This document shows, piece by piece, positions 1 to 8,764 of a stretch of 64,000 nucleotides of DNA. The stretch lies in contig CM074127.1 in NCBI GenBank assembly GCA_037178625.1, forward strand, positions 5,332,001-5,396,000, read 5' to 3'. Every line of letters starts with the position of its first letter. Positions within the stretch are counted from its first letter, which is position 1. Both the position numbers and the translations under genes were made by a program. Origin of the DNA: Skeletonema tropicum. Taxonomy: Eukaryota > Bacillariophyta > Thalassiosirophyceae > Thalassiosirales > Thalassiosiraceae. A model generated the notes under the pieces. The model was not told the DNA's origin, ran no database searches, and was given only the letters and a program-made list of their open reading frames with translations.

Positions 1-2
1 AC

Positions 3-866
3 GAGATCGTTGTTGACAGAACACATCCAGTCCAACAGGCACGCAATCATGACCAAAAGAAAATAATGAGAGTCGATAGCAATCCAAATGCATTTCGCAC
101 TGCTGTCTGTGTACTATGCGATAGGCTAATAATTGGGTGTGAGGCTATCCACAAGATAACAGTTGATTCGCTTCGTTCTCAGAAAAATAGGATAAGCGTC
201 AAATCCTATGAGGACTACCACCAAGTCACGCTGAAAGATGAGCTTATTTCACAGTATGAAATCAAAGGCCAAGAGCTCGAAGGCCTTCTGCTATCACCAA
301 GAGCCAAGAAGACCAAGAACAAGAACGGATGTGTAGCATTTGAGGCATGCAGCCAATGTTACAGTGCGTGGCACAATGATAGCGATTCACCGCCCAAGTA
401 TGCCATCAGTAACGGCTTTGCAATCGGCCACATCCCCACGGATATCATTGCCAATGAGGAAATCACAGAGCAGATGTGTTCGCTATTAGCTCCTGTCCGC
501 CATTTTGCCTACATATTCGCGTATACAGCTGGTGCTCACAAAGCTATCCGTGGTCACTTTAGCTTTTTCGAGGTTGATCTTACCCATACTGGTTCTGTAA
601 TTAATCACTTCTTGACAACAGGTGCAAACCCGCTTGTTTATGTCGTGTTATGTGGACGAATGACTCCGAAACAGAAGGAAATAGTGAAAAAAAGAGCAAG
701 GCTTGACACAGAGAAGATGATGGAAATATTAGAATGGTTCGTTAATATGAGTCTGGCCACCCAGGATATGAAGGAGTTACCGCACCATCACAGTGCCCTC
801 AGCCCAACATTATCGTCGACGAAGAAACACCCAACAATACTGATCAAGAACATGATCCAGATCTAG
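3..866 (+). CDS. Helitron protein, N-terminal segment (DUF6570-like), partial at left edge
   Basis: The first ATG is at 66, but the frame has no stop back to the window edge, so this is an internal piece of a longer protein. It contains a CVLC motif at the start and later a cysteine-containing CSQCYSAW segment, consistent with the DUF6570 region common in stramenopile and fungal Helitron proteins. The frame ends in a stop at 864-866. The next frame is already coherent from about 797 and continues into the Rep region, which indicates loss of one base near 780-795, possibly in a C run. The family assignment is from pattern memory and moderate; membership in the Helitron gene is more secure. Confidence 0.7.
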   Translation, partial: EIVVDRTHPVQQARNHDQKKIMRVDSNPNAFRTAVCVLCDRLIIGCEAIHKITVDSLRSQKNRISVKSYEDYHQVTLKDELISQYEIKGQELEGLLLSPRAKKTKNKNGCVAFEACSQCYSAWHNDSDSPPKYAISNGFAIGHIPTDIIANEEITEQMCSLLAPVRHFAYIFAYTAGAHKAIRGHFSFFEVDLTHTGSVINHFLTTGANPLVYVVLCGRMTPKQKEIVKKRARLDTEKMMEILEWFVNMSLATQDMKELPHHHSALSPTLSSTKKHPTILIKNMIQI

Positions 867-964
867 AAGCAGAGTTTGCTGGAGCTTCGTTCCACTTTAC
901 CAGCATCCATGAGCCGCAAGATGATACAGGAGTTTACGAATCCAACCAGAAGTTTACCAAAGCT

Positions 965-3900
965 ATGATTGATCGTACAATGCCAACACTTCTGGTCAAT
1001 GGTAGCAAGTATGCAGATCTTAGAGAACTTCTTCTCGAGAATATTGCGCCACTGCAATTTCCTTTTGGTCAAGGGGGGCCAAAGGCAAAGCGGAGGACTC
1101 ACATATCTCCGGTGGAATGCTATCGTTACTACTGCCGACTCTCGCTTCCTCAATTCATGAGGGGGGACTTTCTCCTCTTGCTGAACCACATGTTCAATCG
1201 GCAGCGCAGTTACGAGACAGCCGTGGTCACTTGCAAATCCAGTTTATTCGGCCAGTCACTTGCCGAGAAGATGTCAAAACTCAAAATGAAAGACCTCGAT
1301 CAGGCATTGTTTCAAAAACAAACCCGCCAAAGGGTAAATGGAACGGCTGGAGAATACATCAGGGCAGTGGAGGCAGCGTGCAAACCAGTCGGGTACACTG
1401 CTTTGAGTGCCAAACAAAATCGCCGCAAGCATTTCGCAATGGATAACTACTTCGGAAGCCATTCCATTTTCTTAACTACGACTCCATGTGATGAATGCAC
1501 CATCAGGGTCCAAGTCTTCACCAACGCTGGCAAGGAGGTGGTGCTGCCAAATCTTGGTGTCTGGGATGACGAAGACCACTTGAAAGAATGTAGATTCAAC
1601 TTTGAGCTGAGAAAGGAGACCAGACGTCTGTATCCAGGGGCATGTTCTCTTGTTTACCAGCATTTGATGCAGATTAATACAGAATGTTTGATAGGTTGGG
1701 ACCCCATGAAACAAACAGGGCGACTAGGCGTGTTCGGAGTACCAATAGCGTACTCAAGAACTGACGAAGAGCAAGGCAGGAAGACACTTCATAGTCACTG
1801 GCAAATATGGGTAAAAGACTTCAACAAAATTAGAGATGCTCTATTTCATAGTGATGACAGAAAAAAGAAAGCCGCAAGGTATGCTCTCATATCATACATT
1901 GACAAAGTTGTCTGTGCCAGCTATGGGACTGATTTTGTTGTGACTCACAATTGTGATGAAGATAGCCCTGTTACGATGCCTATGCACGAAATACTCCAGG
2001 AGGTAGAAGATAAGAATATCCTTCGTAAAGCACATCACCAGGATCATTGCCTTGATGTTAAGGGCAAAGTATTGGAATGCAAACAGTGTGGGAAAACATT
2101 TTCGCCATCAGAGTGTATTAACATGGGTATTAGTCACTTACGTCAACAAACACTTCAAGTTCAAGATCATGCAGATAGCAGTAAAGAAGACGCACCAGAC
2201 TCTTCAACAAAGATGAAAAAGGAATGGCTCGATCAAGCAGCGATTCGCTACCCTTTTGATTTTGAAGAGGAAGGAAGTCCTACTGAAGCGCTGAAACAAC
2301 AACACATCATAATGGATGCGGACGGAGACGGAGATGGAGCCAACGAACAAGAACAAGTAACTCATGAATGGCTACATGATAGAAACCTACGCAGGGACCT
2401 CCTGCATCTTGTTTTTGACGAGCATGATTATACACATCGGGGAACATGTTTCAAGGGTGGGAAAGCAGAATGCAGAGGGCATTTGCCAGAGATGGCAAGT
2501 GAAGATTCCATCATTTTCGACAATGAAGCCATAGCTGCCGTGAAAGAAGGCCTGAGAGACGATGATCATCGCAACACAAGCGACGCCAATGGGGTCAAGG
2601 TCATCCTTCACCACCATCTGAATGGTGAGGTAGAAGAAAAATCTCAGTATGCAATCTTACCGAAAAGACAGAATGGCAGTCAGTTTCTCAACCAACACAG
2701 CTTGGCGATTTCAGATGTTATTGGAAGCAATACCAATGTAACACTGGGTGATTGGAGCCACTCCTATTACACCACGCTGTACAAGTCCAAAGACACACAA
2801 TCCGAAGACAAGATGGCATACCGTCGAGTCCATGCCTCAATGGCCAGAAGGCTGTATAGAGCACATGAACACCAGCAACATCGAGATCGACAAGAAAATG
2901 AGGAGAAGGAGGAGGAGAGAATGCAGAACCAGCCAGCAGAAGATATCACAGCCACAGCTCTAGCAGAAGGCAGCACAACCACAGACAAAGATGACGACGA
3001 AGAAGAACGTGCATGCTATATTGAAGGGCTCGGGAGAATAATTACTGGAGTGAACGCACTTCTTTCCAGAGACGTTGTAAGCTCCACTATGGCTCACTTA
3101 CTCATCTCCCAAGGGGGAGAAAGATTCACTTACTCACATGATTTCTCACACATTTCAGTGCAGAATGTGGAGAATGTGCTAGAAGAGAAGGAAGGCATGC
3201 ATTTCCGTTTGCGGAGGAATTGGAATGACGACACAAAGGAAACAATTGCATGGGCTGATTGCGCGGCTTATGACTACATTCACAGGCCAACCGAGCTCAA
3301 CAACTTGTGCCTTTACGAGTACACAATGTGGTACAAAAAGGAATACAAGAGCTTCAAGCAATTGAACGCCAGGAGCAAAAGCACTACTACCACATCCTAC
3401 AAGTTTGCCGACCTCCATCAAGGTCAAAAATATTGCTACCTTACGAGACGAACACATCCAGTCATTCCCATCATATACATGGCCACAGACCTTTGCGACG
3501 TGAAGTCATTAGATGTGCTTGAGGATATCCCCAACAGTGGAACTGTGCAGCACAGAGAAAGGTATGCAAAAACAGCAATGCTGCTATTCTATCCATTCAG
3601 CAAAGCAGAAGATCTGGTGAAGAATGGGACCTACTGGCAAAAGTTTGTTGATGTAGGAGGGACGAAAGAGTATAGTGAAGCGATCATCGACGACACACTT
3701 GGTTTGAATCCATTGTCAAAACAATTTTGGAACCGCGGTAGGATGATTCTGGAAAACATTGAAACGAGGCGCATGGCCGAAAAGGAAATGAAACGTCCCA
3801 AAAGCAAGATCACATACTTGACGGACACTCCAAAGAGTACTGGGAAACGAAAGAGAGAAAACGTGGACAACGATGATGGATATGATATTGACATAAGTGA

Positions 3901-4891
3901 CTTCTTTGATAATATGAATGACGAGGGTTTACAACAATTCCAAGCCTTAGAATCACGGCCACTTTCTGACGCCGACCTCAGGTCTCATGCCAAGATAATG
4001 AAAAGAGCAAATGTTCGCGCATGTAGCGCTATCAAAACTCACGTTGATGACAATGTGTCCGTACTTGCAACTGCAAACAAGCCATCGACATCAACCACAA
4101 ATTCAGAGCACACTCAAAACAACGTCGACGCCAACAATCATCAACAGCAGCAGTCCGCATCCTACAATGTTCGTGTCCGATATGAGGACATCCTCACTTT
4201 CATTCAAGGATCTTTGCTTGTTAGTAGCAGTGATGAAGGTACCTTTGATAGAGACATGGATGATGGAGATGAAGATGGAGATGGAGATGGAGAAGAACCT
4301 TCATCGTTAAAGTTAAGGCAGCAATGTCTCAAACAGATTCCCACCATGTACGAGATTGCAAGGGGCAAGAGCAGTAAGTACAACCTCGACAACAAACAAT
4401 TTATTGCCTATCAAATAGTGTGTTGTACATTTCTGCTCCAGCTCATCATGGAAAGAGATCACTATGATACCAAGCTTGGAGAATTGCTAGGAGCAACGCT
4501 CGGTCCCTTGGCGGAAAGCGTGCAACATACAAAAGACAGTCTAGTCCGGGATCTCAAAGCAAAGGGAGGAAAGGAGCACCTCGTTATGTTCATCACAGGT
4601 CCCGCTGGTTGTGGCAAGAGTACAACTATGGAAGCAGCCCAATACTACTGTCACAGATTTTGCACTGCTATCGCAACTGCCTTCAATGATTATACCTTCT
4701 ACTTCACTGCAACGACTGGGTCAGCTGCAGCTCTCTTTGGAGGAACAACAATCCACAGCGCAGCCCACTTGAACAAAAGTAGGATCAATGATGAGATGAG
4801 GGCTATTTGGCGCGATGATGTGCGAATCCTCATTATTGATGAAATATCTTTTTTCAAGGCAAACGATGTCGTAAACTTGACAAACAGCTGA
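965..4891 (+). CDS. Helitron Rep nuclease plus N-terminal half of PIF1-like helicase
   Basis: This 1308-codon segment is the core of the transposase. Around residues 275-279 is LHSHW, an HxH (HUH) metal site, followed at residues 306-314 by two tyrosines five apart and a lysine (YALISYIDK), as in the Rep tyrosine motif. A CxxC pair (CKQCG) lies between Rep and a long acidic linker. Near residue 1212 is Walker A (GPAGCGKST), then ATTGSAAALFGG with TIHSA (motif Ia) and Walker B LIIDEIS near 1290. The frame stops at 4891, just after Walker B, because one base is missing in an A run near 4870. The helicase continues in the next frame. The listed ATG is internal; coherent coding starts about 165 bases earlier. 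Confidence 0.85.
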   Translation: MIDRTMPTLLVNGSKYADLRELLLENIAPLQFPFGQGGPKAKRRTHISPVECYRYYCRLSLPQFMRGDFLLLLNHMFNRQRSYETAVVTCKSSLFGQSLAEKMSKLKMKDLDQALFQKQTRQRVNGTAGEYIRAVEAACKPVGYTALSAKQNRRKHFAMDNYFGSHSIFLTTTPCDECTIRVQVFTNAGKEVVLPNLGVWDDEDHLKECRFNFELRKETRRLYPGACSLVYQHLMQINTECLIGWDPMKQTGRLGVFGVPIAYSRTDEEQGRKTLHSHWQIWVKDFNKIRDALFHSDDRKKKAARYALISYIDKVVCASYGTDFVVTHNCDEDSPVTMPMHEILQEVEDKNILRKAHHQDHCLDVKGKVLECKQCGKTFSPSECINMGISHLRQQTLQVQDHADSSKEDAPDSSTKMKKEWLDQAAIRYPFDFEEEGSPTEALKQQHIIMDADGDGDGANEQEQVTHEWLHDRNLRRDLLHLVFDEHDYTHRGTCFKGGKAECRGHLPEMASEDSIIFDNEAIAAVKEGLRDDDHRNTSDANGVKVILHHHLNGEVEEKSQYAILPKRQNGSQFLNQHSLAISDVIGSNTNVTLGDWSHSYYTTLYKSKDTQSEDKMAYRRVHASMARRLYRAHEHQQHRDRQENEEKEEERMQNQPAEDITATALAEGSTTTDKDDDEEERACYIEGLGRIITGVNALLSRDVVSSTMAHLLISQGGERFTYSHDFSHISVQNVENVLEEKEGMHFRLRRNWNDDTKETIAWADCAAYDYIHRPTELNNLCLYEYTMWYKKEYKSFKQLNARSKSTTTTSYKFADLHQGQKYCYLTRRTHPVIPIIYMATDLCDVKSLDVLEDIPNSGTVQHRERYAKTAMLLFYPFSKAEDLVKNGTYWQKFVDVGGTKEYSEAIIDDTLGLNPLSKQFWNRGRMILENIETRRMAEKEMKRPKSKITYLTDTPKSTGKRKRENVDNDDGYDIDISDFFDNMNDEGLQQFQALESRPLSDADLRSHAKIMKRANVRACSAIKTHVDDNVSVLATANKPSTSTTNSEHTQNNVDANNHQQQQSASYNVRVRYEDILTFIQGSLLVSSSDEGTFDRDMDDGDEDGDGDGEEPSSLKLRQQCLKQIPTMYEIARGKSSKYNLDNKQFIAYQIVCCTFLLQLIMERDHYDTKLGELLGATLGPLAESVQHTKDSLVRDLKAKGGKEHLVMFITGPAGCGKSTTMEAAQYYCHRFCTAIATAFNDYTFYFTATTGSAAALFGGTTIHSAAHLNKSRINDEMRAIWRDDVRILIIDEISFFKANDVVNLTNS

Positions 4892-4914
4892 AAAAGCTGA
4901 CAGGCCGATATGAC

Positions 4915-5112
4915 ATGGTTTATGGGGGGGTTTCAATAGTCTTCTCTGGAGACTTCCACCAACTGAAGCCAATCTGTGCAGAAGATGATGTCCTCTACTC
5001 AGACTCCGATGCAGCTTCAATTTGGGAGAATACTATCAACTGTGCCATCTTTCTTGATAATAGCCACAGATTCAAAGACGACCCGAGTTTGGGGAAATAC
5101 TCGCTAGAATGA
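4915..5112 (+). CDS. Helitron helicase, continuation after frameshift (motif III region)
   Basis: The frame is coherent from about 4871 and contains VFSGDFHQLKPI, the PIF1 motif III signature (GDxxQLxP). It then runs through an HRF segment. It ends out of frame near 5080, where a run of three Cs (four would restore the frame) precedes GAGTTT. The short length reflects lesions at both ends, not a separate gene. Confidence 0.75.
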   Translation: MVYGGVSIVFSGDFHQLKPICAEDDVLYSDSDAASIWENTINCAIFLDNSHRFKDDPSLGKYSLE

Positions 5113-5489
5113 GAATAGGGGAGGATACACGTGAAGATAGAGAGCTAATAAACAAGCGTGTCGTCAGCACTAGTACTAGCTCCACTTCCACTCTAACATT
5201 GCCCGAACACGCACCTGACGCATGTTTTGCATGCTCTACCAACAAAGAACGAAATGGCGTCACGGCAGCATCATTCAAAATGCACATCGATGAATCGCAT
5301 CCTACCATTGATGACGATAGCCCACCTCCTGATCACACTCTCATAATTGAGGCATCAGTATCTATATCCAAAACGACTGAGAATGAAAACGGCAACAGCA
5401 AGAAGAGGAAACGAAGGCAGCGTATAAAAGTTTCCGCGCATTTCCATGACACTGTCATCACGCAGCTGGGAGATGATGACATAAGGTGA
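5109..5489 (+). CDS. Helitron helicase, variable linker between motifs III and V
   Basis: The coherent frame starts upstream of the listed ATG, at about 5083, and carries the MRIGED...NKRVV segment usual after motif III in PIF1-like Helitron helicases. A serine/threonine-rich and then lysine/arginine-rich linker follows. It ends at TGA 5487-5489. The next segment is in the same frame, so this is one premature stop, not a shift. Confidence 0.65.
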   Translation: MRIGEDTREDRELINKRVVSTSTSSTSTLTLPEHAPDACFACSTNKERNGVTAASFKMHIDESHPTIDDDSPPPDHTLIIEASVSISKTTENENGNSKKRKRRQRIKVSAHFHDTVITQLGDDDIR

Positions 5490-5555
5490 ACCGAGTTTGC
5501 AGCAAAAGGAGCTAAAATCGAGCCTGCCCTACGCATCTACCCCGGATCCCACCAT

Positions 5556-6143
5556 ATGTGCATAACGAATGAGGATCTTGACCAAGGGCGAGGCAACGGG
5601 ACTCTTTGCAAGTGCTTGAAAATCAAACTTAGAAAGGATGGGCGGGAGAGGAGGTGGAAAAATTGGGATGGAAAGAAGGTATGGACTGTGTCGGTTGACG
5701 ACGTCGAGTGGGTGGAGTTCGAGCATTACCCAACCACCGGCACCAAAGCACGGACCTTCAAGCTCAAACCAAAAGAATTCTCAGCCACAATCAAGTTCCC
5801 TCTGACTGAAACAATCAGTACAACCATCGGCAACGCCAAGGTCAAACAGGTTCCTGTCAACTCTAACATAGCAACAACAGGCCACAAGCTCCAGGGAATG
5901 TCCAAAGACATCCTCATCGTCAATGACTGGAATTATCGATGCGTGAACTGGGTCTACGTTGTCTTGTCGAGGGTGAGAACACTAGCTGGACTGTATCTGA
6001 TGAAACCCTTAGACCTGGAACGCGGCTTCAATATTCCTCAAAATCTCATTCGCTTCGAGCAACGTTTGAAGGACACCAAAGAACGACCAGTTCTCGACAT
6101 GTTGGGTTACCAATCAAATGCAGAGATCGATACAATGCAGTGA
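5556..6143 (+). CDS. Helitron helicase, C-terminal segment (motifs V-VI)
   Basis: It reads in the same phase as the preceding segment and is open immediately after the TGA. It contains TTGHKLQGMS (motif V-like) and VVLSRVRTLAGLYL (motif VI arginine finger, the usual V-LSRV motif of PIF1-type helicases). It ends at a natural-looking TGA at 6141-6143, after which no further coding is seen. The domain is complete at its C terminus. Confidence 0.8.
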   Translation: MCITNEDLDQGRGNGTLCKCLKIKLRKDGRERRWKNWDGKKVWTVSVDDVEWVEFEHYPTTGTKARTFKLKPKEFSATIKFPLTETISTTIGNAKVKQVPVNSNIATTGHKLQGMSKDILIVNDWNYRCVNWVYVVLSRVRTLAGLYLMKPLDLERGFNIPQNLIRFEQRLKDTKERPVLDMLGYQSNAEIDTMQ

Positions 6144-6483
6144 AGAGTTTTACTATTACTAGTACGATAATCAGAAAGTTCATAAGAAGAAACTGCTCAG
6201 CAGATTGTAATTGTAGTAAGAAAAAACAGGCTCTTACAGGCTCTGCGCTCTGTAAGGCAAAGAACAGTTCTTCACATGTTGGCATACTGATCAGCACCAA
6301 TCTCATAATCATATAATAACAACTAGAGAATACATTATACAGATAAACCTTTTGGATCTACGAAAGCACCTACCCAAAAAACAAGTGCTCTATTATGCTC
6401 ACTTTTATGCAGCAAGAGAATTTCGTTCAGCAAGAACAGAAGCACGAAAGCCGGGAGAAGCTTGCCCTGCCGCCGCACGCCAA
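6144..6483. other. Non-coding stretch after Helitron gene
   Basis: No gene is seen. A weak hairpin (CTTACAG 6233-6239 with CTGTAAG 6250-6256) and a CTAG at 6323-6326 are the only candidate Helitron 3' features, and they are not adjacent. The region ends where similarity to 31408 and 62573 begins. Confidence 0.5.
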
Positions 6484-6635
6484 TAGTAAGTGCATTGCAT
6501 TATTTGTATCGTACCTATTGTAGGCAGGTATATAGGGGCCAAAATGAAAGGCAAAAGTAGCAAAAGAACACTCCAGGGATTCCAACGTGGTCCCCTACCG
6601 TAGTACCAACCTGGCCCACAGTCTTATGTAACTTC

Positions 6636-6859
6636 CACCCTACATAGGATCTTCTGTCATAAATGGGAGTCCTCTTCAGAGGGACTCTGCATTTATGCAC
6701 GCAGAGACAGATAGAGCAGAGCTGAGTCCTCCCCAGTGACTCAGACAGGTGTCTGAAGATCCTATGTAGGGTGTGTCTTCTGTCATAAATGGGAGTCCTC
6801 TTACGTGCTGAGACCTCCCAAGTGACTCAGACAGGTGTCTGAAGATCCTATGTAGGGTG
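6636..6859. mobile_element. MITE with 19-bp TIRs and 9-bp TSD (MULE-like), copy A
   Basis: Terminal inverted repeats CACCCTACATAGGATCTTC (6636-6654) and its exact complement (6841-6859) enclose 186 bp. A 9-bp direct repeat TGTAACTTC flanks it at 6627-6635 and 6860-6868; a 9-bp duplication is typical of Mutator-like elements. The interior contains a tandem duplication: a second complete right end lies at 6755-6773. It also holds an inverted repeat formed by CATAAATG/CATTTATG with AGTCCTCT/AGAGGGACT. There is no coding capacity. Confidence 0.85.
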
Positions 6860-7223
6860 TGTAACTTCTCTGAGCAGAAGGGAAGCGGTGCTGCCCACTG
6901 GTATGCTACTTATGGTCACATCGGGGCCATACAGCGATACTTGGTATGCTGCTGTCTGAGTCAAAGTAAGTACTGAAGTACTGTGACTTAAGGCGGCATC
7001 AAATTGATAGATAGATTATTTAATACTCCCTAGGCACTAGTGCCAGTAGAGAAAGGTGAACTTAAACCAGGAGGAGCTCGGGCTGGTCCCGAAGACGCCT
7101 GGTCCCGAAGACGCTTGTGGTGCCTGCTGGGCAGGAATGGGTCGACGGATGTGGAACGCGAAGGCTTTGGTGCAAGCAAGGCCAAACTGCTGGAGGAAGT
7201 GAATTTTGGGGGTGGGCGGATGG

Positions 7224-7333
7224 TTGTGTGAAAGCACAAGAATAGACACTCACATTGAACATTGATCTATCTTTTGGTAATGAACGAAGGAAGCCCCACA
7301 GAACTGGCTGCAGTGCTTGGAGAGATATGAGGA
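7224..7333 (+). repeat. 110-bp dispersed repeat, copy A1
   Basis: A diverged member of a family starting TTGTGTGAAAGCACAAG and ending near GATATGAGGA. Other members are at 12434, 30308, 32148, 37344, 46024, 61473 and 63313. This subtype shares AACGAAGGAAGCCCCACAG with its direct copies only. Confidence 0.75.
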
Positions 7334-7406
7334 AGTCGAAGTATGTACTTATACACTTAAGGCAGGCATCAAATTGATCATCAAAGTTCTAAGTACTTAT
7401 TCATCA

Positions 7407-7744
7407 TCATGGCACGGCCATTCTCTTCTCTTCATTGCTTGACACAACATGACCACTACTGGTACTAGTAGCACTCCCTCCCCCATCTGTCTGAAACAAT
7501 TGGTTCAAAACAATCCCTAGATTCATCAAATCTACCCGCTTCTTCTCATCAAATGTCTGTTCTTCACAACATATCACTGCATCCGACAAATCAATGAATG
7601 TCGCCAAATACTCCCCCTCAAATGGCGTCAAGACAATATTTTTCAGCGTTAATCCTTGTCATCATCATCATGTCAGATACCTTCTTCTCCTTCTTTACGT
7701 CGGTACTGCAATCCATCTGCAATCTTACCGCCAAGCTTCAAAGC
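7407..7744 (-). pseudogene. Unidentified minus-strand gene relic (two coding-like blocks), copy A
   Basis: The block from 7658 down to 7407 reads as ordinary globular protein (TPFEGEYLATFIDLSD, then VICCEEQTFDEKKRVDLMNL), ending in a polar tail. A second block at 7744-7681 (LKLGGKIADGLQYRRKEGEE) lies just upstream but the frames do not join directly. A 74-nt GTAAG...ACAAG segment would splice LKLG to GLTLKNIV in frame, so an intron is possible; otherwise it is a frameshift. No ATG is seen upstream. I do not recognise the family. Confidence 0.4.
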
Positions 7745-8764
7745 CTACACGATATGAGTCAGCAATAATGGGCGACGACGGTAATTCCTACGAAGATAAT
7801 GAGAGTAGCTCCGTCAACAGACGTTATCATAGACTTAGTAGGTACATCCACCCTTGCCTAACTCGCAATAAACTCGAAGTTCCAAACGAGTTGACCCCTG
7901 CCCCTGGTTCGTTGCTCCCCTCTAGAGTGTTGTTCTAAATTGTCTTCCGAGGATAAATAATCAATTGAAGTGTGACGCTTTGACTGTGAACTAAGTAATC
8001 TAAGTAACGCAGCACCCCTCTTACGACAAAATGCGTCCAAAGCATATGCTGGCCAAGGCCCCTACTAGAGCGCTACGTGGATTGTGTCGATTGAAATAAA
8101 AATCACGTCTGCCGTCTTGCAATAATGAATGAGCAGAACGGTAACCCTGACCGATAACAACCCCGTCCGCTCGCATAATTGCATATTGCTGTATTGCTGT
8201 ATTGTCGATATGATTGATTGGTGAGTAGCACTGTAGAGGAGCACAGAGCCAGAGTCCATGGAGATGTTGCCGTATAATCATGTTGTGTCGAATGTGCGGA
8301 AAGTTCGTTATTTTCACCAGCGAACCGAGACCGAGGCACCATAGGCGCCAGGTAAGTTATCCCTCCTTCATCATTTCGACTCGGAAGGGTTCTTGGCGGC
8401 GCTTGCTGTATAATATGTTGGTAGATCCATCGGCGGAAGAGATAATAGCATTCATAAGAAGTAGAAGAGTGGCAAGTGGCATCGGTAGGGCATATATGAG
8501 TACGTCTGTGATCCGCTAAAGTTGTGACGTCACGGAACCGGTACTCAGACACTCAAACTTCAACTGACGAAATGTCCGCTCAAAAAGCAAAAAGCACAAA
8601 TTTTATGTACATGACATGCCGCTGGCCGGCCGCGGCCGCATGATTGAATCATGGCTCACTGATCGACATTCATTTACACTTGCCGCTGGTAAAGAGCTCA
8701 TTCATTCTCCAGTTTGTTTGCTCTTTAGTCATTATCAAACACAGCAACTCATACAAAAGACAAC
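7745..8764. other. Intergenic, upstream of IQ gene
   Basis: No convincing gene is seen. Short open frames on both strands lack ATG starts or look random. It ends with a GGCCGGCCGCGGCCGC-rich spot near 8623 and about 120 bp of leader before the IQ-gene ATG, presumably its promoter. Confidence 0.4.

Larger units (their letters stand above)
1..6143 (+). mobile_element. Helitron-type rolling-circle transposon, coding body (left end outside window)
   Basis: A single gene can be followed across this stretch: an N-terminal cysteine region, an HUH Rep-type nuclease region and a PIF1-type helicase in the order of autonomous Helitrons. The frame is open to the left edge, so the 5' part lies outside. 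It is interrupted by frame changes near 790, 4870 and 5080 and one TGA at 5487-5489. No convincing Helitron 3' terminus (hairpin plus CTRR) was found. The homology shared with segments B and C begins at 6484, so the element or a rearrangement carrying it ends at or before 6483. Copying and strand transfer by Rep-helicase is family knowledge. Confidence 0.85.

Noticed and set aside
4915..5112. Short independent helicase genes between 4915 and 6143
   Set aside because: They are consecutive pieces of one PIF1-like domain separated by single lesions.
7030..7262. Overlapping frames on both strands in a GC-richer patch
   Set aside because: Four overlapping frames with no family resemblance and partly TTG/GTG starts; probably compositional.
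8103..8552. 149-codon minus frame upstream of the IQ gene
   Set aside because: Non-ATG start and random composition; likely fortuitous.
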